8,961 nt of DNA from an uncultured Collinsella sp. Its GTDB lineage: Bacteria; Actinomycetota; Coriobacteriia; Coriobacteriales; Coriobacteriaceae. The DNA lies in the NCBI GenBank assembly GCA_958370325.1, contig CATXJW010000061.1, positions 1-8,961 of the forward strand. The letters run 5' to 3'. Below, piece by piece: positions 5,677 through 8,961 of this stretch. Numbering within the stretch: position 1 is the first letter of the stretch; every line of letters starts with the position of its first letter. A program made the translations under genes and the position numbers. The notes beneath the pieces were generated by a model. It saw nothing but the letters and a program-made list of their open reading frames with translations, was not told where the DNA came from and made no database searches.

Positions 5677-6297
5677 TTATTCCGAGGCGTCCTCTGGCGC
5701 GGGATGTCGCTCCAGATAGTCGCCCAGCATCTTAAAGTCTTCCTCCAGCAGCTCCTGCCACGCCGGATTGCGCAGCGCTGCTGCCGGATGGAACGTGGGC
5801 ATTACCACAAAATGCCCCATCTGGTGGAACCTGCCGCGCAGCTTAGTAATGCCGATCTCGGTCTTTAGCACAAAGTGCGTCGCGGGGTTGCCGAGCGTCA
5901 CAATAATATCGGGCCAGATGCTTCGAATCTGCTCACGCAAAAACGGCGAGCAAGCCAGCACTTCCTCGGGACGCGGATTGCGGTTTCCCGGCGGGCGGCA
6001 CTTAAGCACGTTGGCAATGTAGACGTCTTCGCGTTTGAGCCCCGCCAGCGACAAAATGCCGTTGAGGTCCTCACCTGCCGCCCCCACAAAGGGCTCGCCC
6101 TGCAAATCCTCATTGCGGCCCGGCGCCTCGCCAATAAACATCACGCGAGCGCGGGGGTTTCCCACGCCAAACACGATGTTATGGCGCGACTGGTAAAGCT
6201 GGCAAAGGTGACAATCGCCCAGAACGGCCTCGATCTCCTCGAGTGCGACCTCACGCGGCGCCTGATGGCTATGGCCGGGAATGTGCATGACGCCCAT
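5677..6297 (-). CDS. Family 4 uracil-DNA glycosylase (iron-sulfur)
   Basis: 206 residues. Removes uracil from DNA at the first step of base-excision repair. Family 4 hallmarks are present: GEAPGRNEDLQGEPFVG (56-72) for the active site, and FHPAAALRNP (169-178) with the conserved HPAA. Four cysteines suit the [4Fe-4S] cluster of this family: C29 and C32 in CHLC, C100 in LKCRPPGNRNP, and C116. The ATG at 6295-6297 is preferred because TAGGAG, overlapping the alr stop, sits just upstream. A longer frame, open up to 6345, would overlap alr by 40 nt without benefit. The gene is 8 nt after alr and 12 nt before tsaE, within the operon. Phage proteins annotated as SPO1 polymerase-related belong to the same superfamily, but the motifs support a true glycosylase. 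Confidence 0.93.
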   Translation of the reverse strand: MGVMHIPGHSHQAPREVALEEIEAVLGDCHLCQLYQSRHNIVFGVGNPRARVMFIGEAPGRNEDLQGEPFVGAAGEDLNGILSLAGLKREDVYIANVLKCRPPGNRNPRPEEVLACSPFLREQIRSIWPDIIVTLGNPATHFVLKTEIGITKLRGRFHQMGHFVVMPTFHPAAALRNPAWQELLEEDFKMLGDYLERHPAPEDASE

Positions 6298-6305
6298 AGC
6301 GACTC

Positions 6306-7451
6306 CTACACGTAGACCTTGTCGAGACGCATACCAAAGCCGCAAGCGACCTCGTAGTTAATCGTGCCGCGTAGGCGCGCCATCTCGTCCATGGTAATCT
6401 CGGCATCTCCATCGCGGCCGACAATGATCATCTCGTCACCGTACTCGGCCTCGGGAATCTCATGCGCCGGGTTGGACTGAATGGCGACCATAAACTGGTC
6501 CATGCAGATATTGCCCACCTGACGCACACGCTCGCCGCGATACAGCACGTCCATACGATTGGAAAGCGTACGCGAAAGGCCATCGGCATAACCGATCGGA
6601 AGGGTGCAGATCTGAACGCGCGTGCGCGGTACGCGGTAGGTAAAGCCGTAGCCCACGCCCTCGCCCATCGCAGGATGCGCCACACGCGTCACACGCGCGT
6701 GGACGCTCATGACGGGATCAAGCTGCATCACGCGACCACTCAGCTCACATGGCTGCAGACCATACAAACCGATGCCGGCACGAATCATGTCAAAGTGCAT
6801 TGAAGAATCGAGCATCGAGGACGGCGTATTGGCACAATGCACGATACCGCATTCAAAGCCTGCGTCCTTAATGGCCTGAACGGCCTCGGTAAAACGCTGG
6901 CACTGCAGCTTGTAGTCCCAACCCGAAGGTTCATCGGCCGTGGCAAAGTGCGTAAATACGCCGTCGCACTGGATGCCGCGATGGAAACTGATGCCGCGTA
7001 CAAAGTCGAGCACCTGTGTGTAGTGAACGCCGATACGATTCATGCCCGTCTCGATGGCAAGATGGTACTTGCCCACTTTGCCCGCCGCGACGGCGCATTC
7101 GCCATACGCAAGAGCAAAGTCAGACGTATAGACCGAGGGCATGATATCGAACTCGAGCAATGCAGGAATAGCCTCGATAGGCGGCTCGCTTAGAATCAGG
7201 ATGGGCTTAGTAATCCCGCCCTGACGGAGCCCAACGCCCTCGTTAACCGTCGCCACGGCAAACATGTCGGCACCGGCCGAATACATGATCTTGGCGCACT
7301 CAACAGCTCCATGACCATAAGCATCGGCCTTGACCACGCAGCACAGGCGCTGACGCGGATTCAACAAGTTCTTATAGGCCCTCGTGTTGCGACGGAGCGC
7401 CCCGCGGTCGATCTCGACCCAGGACCAGCGCGTCAAATCGGCTTTATTCAT
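6306..7451 (-). CDS. alr: Alanine racemase
   Basis: 381 residues, normal length for this PLP enzyme, which makes D-alanine for peptidoglycan. Seen in the sequence: PLP-binding lysine K41 in VVKADAYGHG; substrate-binding arginine in ETGMNRIG (134-141); RAGIGLYG (224-231); catalytic tyrosine Y268 in GVGYGFTY; GYADG (287-291); and NICMDQ (314-319) at the active-site entrance. The N-terminal TIM barrel and C-terminal beta domain are both complete. The start ATG (7449-7451) lies 2 nt after the nnr stop, and the ribosome binding site is weak (AAGGG about 14 nt upstream), so translation is probably coupled to nnr. The nnr-alr order is common in bacteria. Alr is cytoplasmic, and no D-Ala ligase is in the window. 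Confidence 0.97.
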   Translation of the reverse strand: MNKADLTRWSWVEIDRGALRRNTRAYKNLLNPRQRLCCVVKADAYGHGAVECAKIMYSAGADMFAVATVNEGVGLRQGGITKPILILSEPPIEAIPALLEFDIMPSVYTSDFALAYGECAVAAGKVGKYHLAIETGMNRIGVHYTQVLDFVRGISFHRGIQCDGVFTHFATADEPSGWDYKLQCQRFTEAVQAIKDAGFECGIVHCANTPSSMLDSSMHFDMIRAGIGLYGLQPCELSGRVMQLDPVMSVHARVTRVAHPAMGEGVGYGFTYRVPRTRVQICTLPIGYADGLSRTLSNRMDVLYRGERVRQVGNICMDQFMVAIQSNPAHEIPEAEYGDEMIIVGRDGDAEITMDEMARLRGTINYEVACGFGMRLDKVYV

Positions 7452-7453
7452 GA

Positions 7454-8961
7454 TTAGTCATCCGACCCTTCGTCCATGATTCCCAGATCTTCGAGCGCAT
7501 CCTTTGCCGCCAGCTCCATGGCAGGACCGATCAAGTCGATAAGATCGGTCGCGATAACGCTCTTCTCACCATACTCCGTCGCCGCAGCAAAACCGGCGTA
7601 GCTGTGAAGTGCGACGGCGTACGAATACAGCAGCTCCCAACGATCCATCTCGTCGCGCATGGTGGCAAGCGTGCCGGCCAAAATACCCGCGAGAACATCA
7701 CCAGAACCGGCAGTTGCCAGAGAAGCCGGACCCGAGAGTGGCAGCAGCACGCGCTCAACGCCACAGATAGCCGTCGTCGGCCCCTTGGCTATGACCACCA
7801 GATTGTCGGAGCCTGCAGCCCAGACAACCTTCTGCGCAGCTGCAATCGCGGTACCAAGGTCGTTCACCTCGTCACCGGCAACCAGACGCGAAAGCTCACG
7901 ATAGTGCGGCGTCATAACCAACGGCTGCTCGCGACGATACATCTCGGGGTTACTATCAATACCGTCAATGGCAATCTTAGCAAGGCAGTTGAGTGCATCG
8001 GCGTCCAAAATTAGCGGTACATCAAGCTCGAGCAAGCCCGAAACCACCTGCATAGCGCCGGCAGACGTCGTCATACCGGGACCGCACAGCACGCAGCTGT
8101 ACTTCTTTGCGATCTCGCACACCGTCATGCGCGCAGCGGCGCCAAAGGATCCGCGGGAATCAGACGGAATAGCAAAGACGGGAATCGAAGGAAGTGCCAT
8201 GCGAATGAGATTAGCGCAGGCGTCAGGAGCCGCGACTGCCACGTAACCAGCACCCGCGCGAGCTGCAGACTTGGCCGCCATAATGGCAGCACCAGGATAT
8301 TGCGCAGATCCGGCGACAATAAGCACAGAGCCACGGGAATACTTATCGATATTCGATGGTAGCGGAGCAAAGTAATCAACTAAGTCACCGGGCTCGACAA
8401 TCTCGGCGGCGTGGTCGACATCATCGATGACTTCGTCAAGACGGTCGTAAAGATTGCCGCAGATCAAATCGCCAGCATACTCAGGGCCATCAGCGCTATA
8501 CAGGCCAATCTTGGGCGCAATCATCGTCACCGTGCGCTCGGCACGAATGCAGTCGTCATCAACAACGCCCGTCTCGGCATTCAGGCCCGAGGGGACATCA
8601 ATGGATACGACACAATCGGCGCATTCATTGACCGTAGGAATCCAAATGGAGAACGGCGCACGCAGATTCCCGTGGAAACCGGTACCAAAAATGGCATCGA
8701 CAACAACATCGGCCTTATCGATCAAAACCTCGAGTTCGTCACGCGAGGGACCGACGCAAACGTGCACATCGCGGCCGGCAGTTCGACGAGCAACATGACG
8801 TGCCAGAGCAGCAGGAATCTCATCCGGCTCAACCGGAGAAACGATATCCACGTCCACACCCTTGTGGCTCAGGATATCGGCGGCAACCCAACCGTCGCCG
8901 CCATTATTACCAAAACCGACCAGAACGAGAACCCGATCGGGATTGAGCTTCAAGACCTCGT
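7454..8961 (-). CDS. nnr: Bifunctional NAD(P)HX epimerase / ADP- or ATP-dependent dehydratase (5' end cut by window)
   Basis: Repairs hydrated NADH and NADPH: the N-terminal YjeF domain epimerises S/R-NAD(P)HX, and the C-terminal ribokinase-like domain dehydrates the S form. Numbering starts at the TTG at 8951-8953, which is probably internal, since the frame stays open to the window edge and the first roughly 40-50 residues of the family are missing. Epimerase domain (to about 195): VGFGNNGGDGWVAADIL (12-28), DAIFGTGFHG (86-95), SIDVPSGLN (117-125). Dehydratase domain (about 200-480): GSVLIVAGSAQYPGA (208-222), CGPGM (290-294), LILDADALN (314-322), MTPHYREL (347-354), IAKGPT (388-393), ATAGSGDVLAG (413-423) with the expected catalytic Asp. 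The tail is acidic (DEGSDD). It is the most upstream gene seen in the operon, so the operon promoter lies outside the window. Confidence 0.95.
   Translation of the reverse strand, partial: EVLKLNPDRVLVLVGFGNNGGDGWVAADILSHKGVDVDIVSPVEPDEIPAALARHVARRTAGRDVHVCVGPSRDELEVLIDKADVVVDAIFGTGFHGNLRAPFSIWIPTVNECADCVVSIDVPSGLNAETGVVDDDCIRAERTVTMIAPKIGLYSADGPEYAGDLICGNLYDRLDEVIDDVDHAAEIVEPGDLVDYFAPLPSNIDKYSRGSVLIVAGSAQYPGAAIMAAKSAARAGAGYVAVAAPDACANLIRMALPSIPVFAIPSDSRGSFGAAARMTVCEIAKKYSCVLCGPGMTTSAGAMQVVSGLLELDVPLILDADALNCLAKIAIDGIDSNPEMYRREQPLVMTPHYRELSRLVAGDEVNDLGTAIAAAQKVVWAAGSDNLVVIAKGPTTAICGVERVLLPLSGPASLATAGSGDVLAGILAGTLATMRDEMDRWELLYSYAVALHSYAGFAAATEYGEKSVIATDLIDLIGPAMELAAKDALEDLGIMDEGSDD

Noticed and set aside
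6298..6345. Longer N-terminus of the uracil-DNA glycosylase
   Set aside because: It would overlap alr by 40 nt and adds residues outside the family core, while the ATG at 6295-6297 has a good GGAG just upstream.

Overview
The window reads as a chromosomal segment of a high-GC Gram-positive bacterium. The gene set, the GC-rich third positions and a three-domain TsaB-RimI-TsaD fusion fit the Coriobacteriia, perhaps a Collinsella-like gut species. That assignment is inference from gene architecture and general knowledge, not a database match. All genes lie on the minus strand, so transcription runs from high to low coordinates.

Positions 8961 to 2787 hold a tight run of housekeeping genes: nnr (NAD(P)HX repair, cut by the window edge), alr (alanine racemase), a family 4 uracil-DNA glycosylase, tsaE, and a fused tsaB-rimI-tsaD gene. 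Spacings are 2, 8 and 12 nt, with a 14-nt overlap at the last junction, so this is almost certainly one operon. It combines metabolite repair, cell-wall precursor supply, base-excision repair, tRNA t6A modification and, probably, ribosomal protein acetylation.

Positions 2786 to 1972 are an 815-bp non-coding stretch and the most interesting part of the window. From the operon side it contains: (i) a composite inverted-repeat element B (2640-2774) with perfect 33-bp arms, itself enclosed by a 15-bp inverted repeat that includes the last codons of tsaD; (ii) a spacer of about 140 bp with a small 10-bp-stem hairpin followed by a plus-strand T-run; (iii) a related element A (2340-2495) in the opposite orientation with perfect 43-bp arms; (iv) an AT-rich stretch (2242-2339); (v) a well-formed promoter with a palindromic operator in its spacer; and (vi) a leader of about 235 nt. 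Elements A and B share a core with 62 of 70 aligned positions identical, but their long arms differ in sequence while each stays perfectly self-complementary. The leader contains a short reading frame, MFTHQLNIISVVII, mutually exclusive hairpins and an intrinsic terminator just before the ribosome binding site. That is the layout of a ribosome-mediated attenuator sensing branched-chain amino acids.

Positions 1971 to 82 encode a CstA-family transporter (peptide/pyruvate uptake), followed at 7-42 by a strong intrinsic terminator. If the attenuator is real, the cell would raise CstA when Ile/Val-charged tRNA is scarce. That makes sense both for peptide import and for pyruvate import, since pyruvate is a precursor of branched-chain amino acids.
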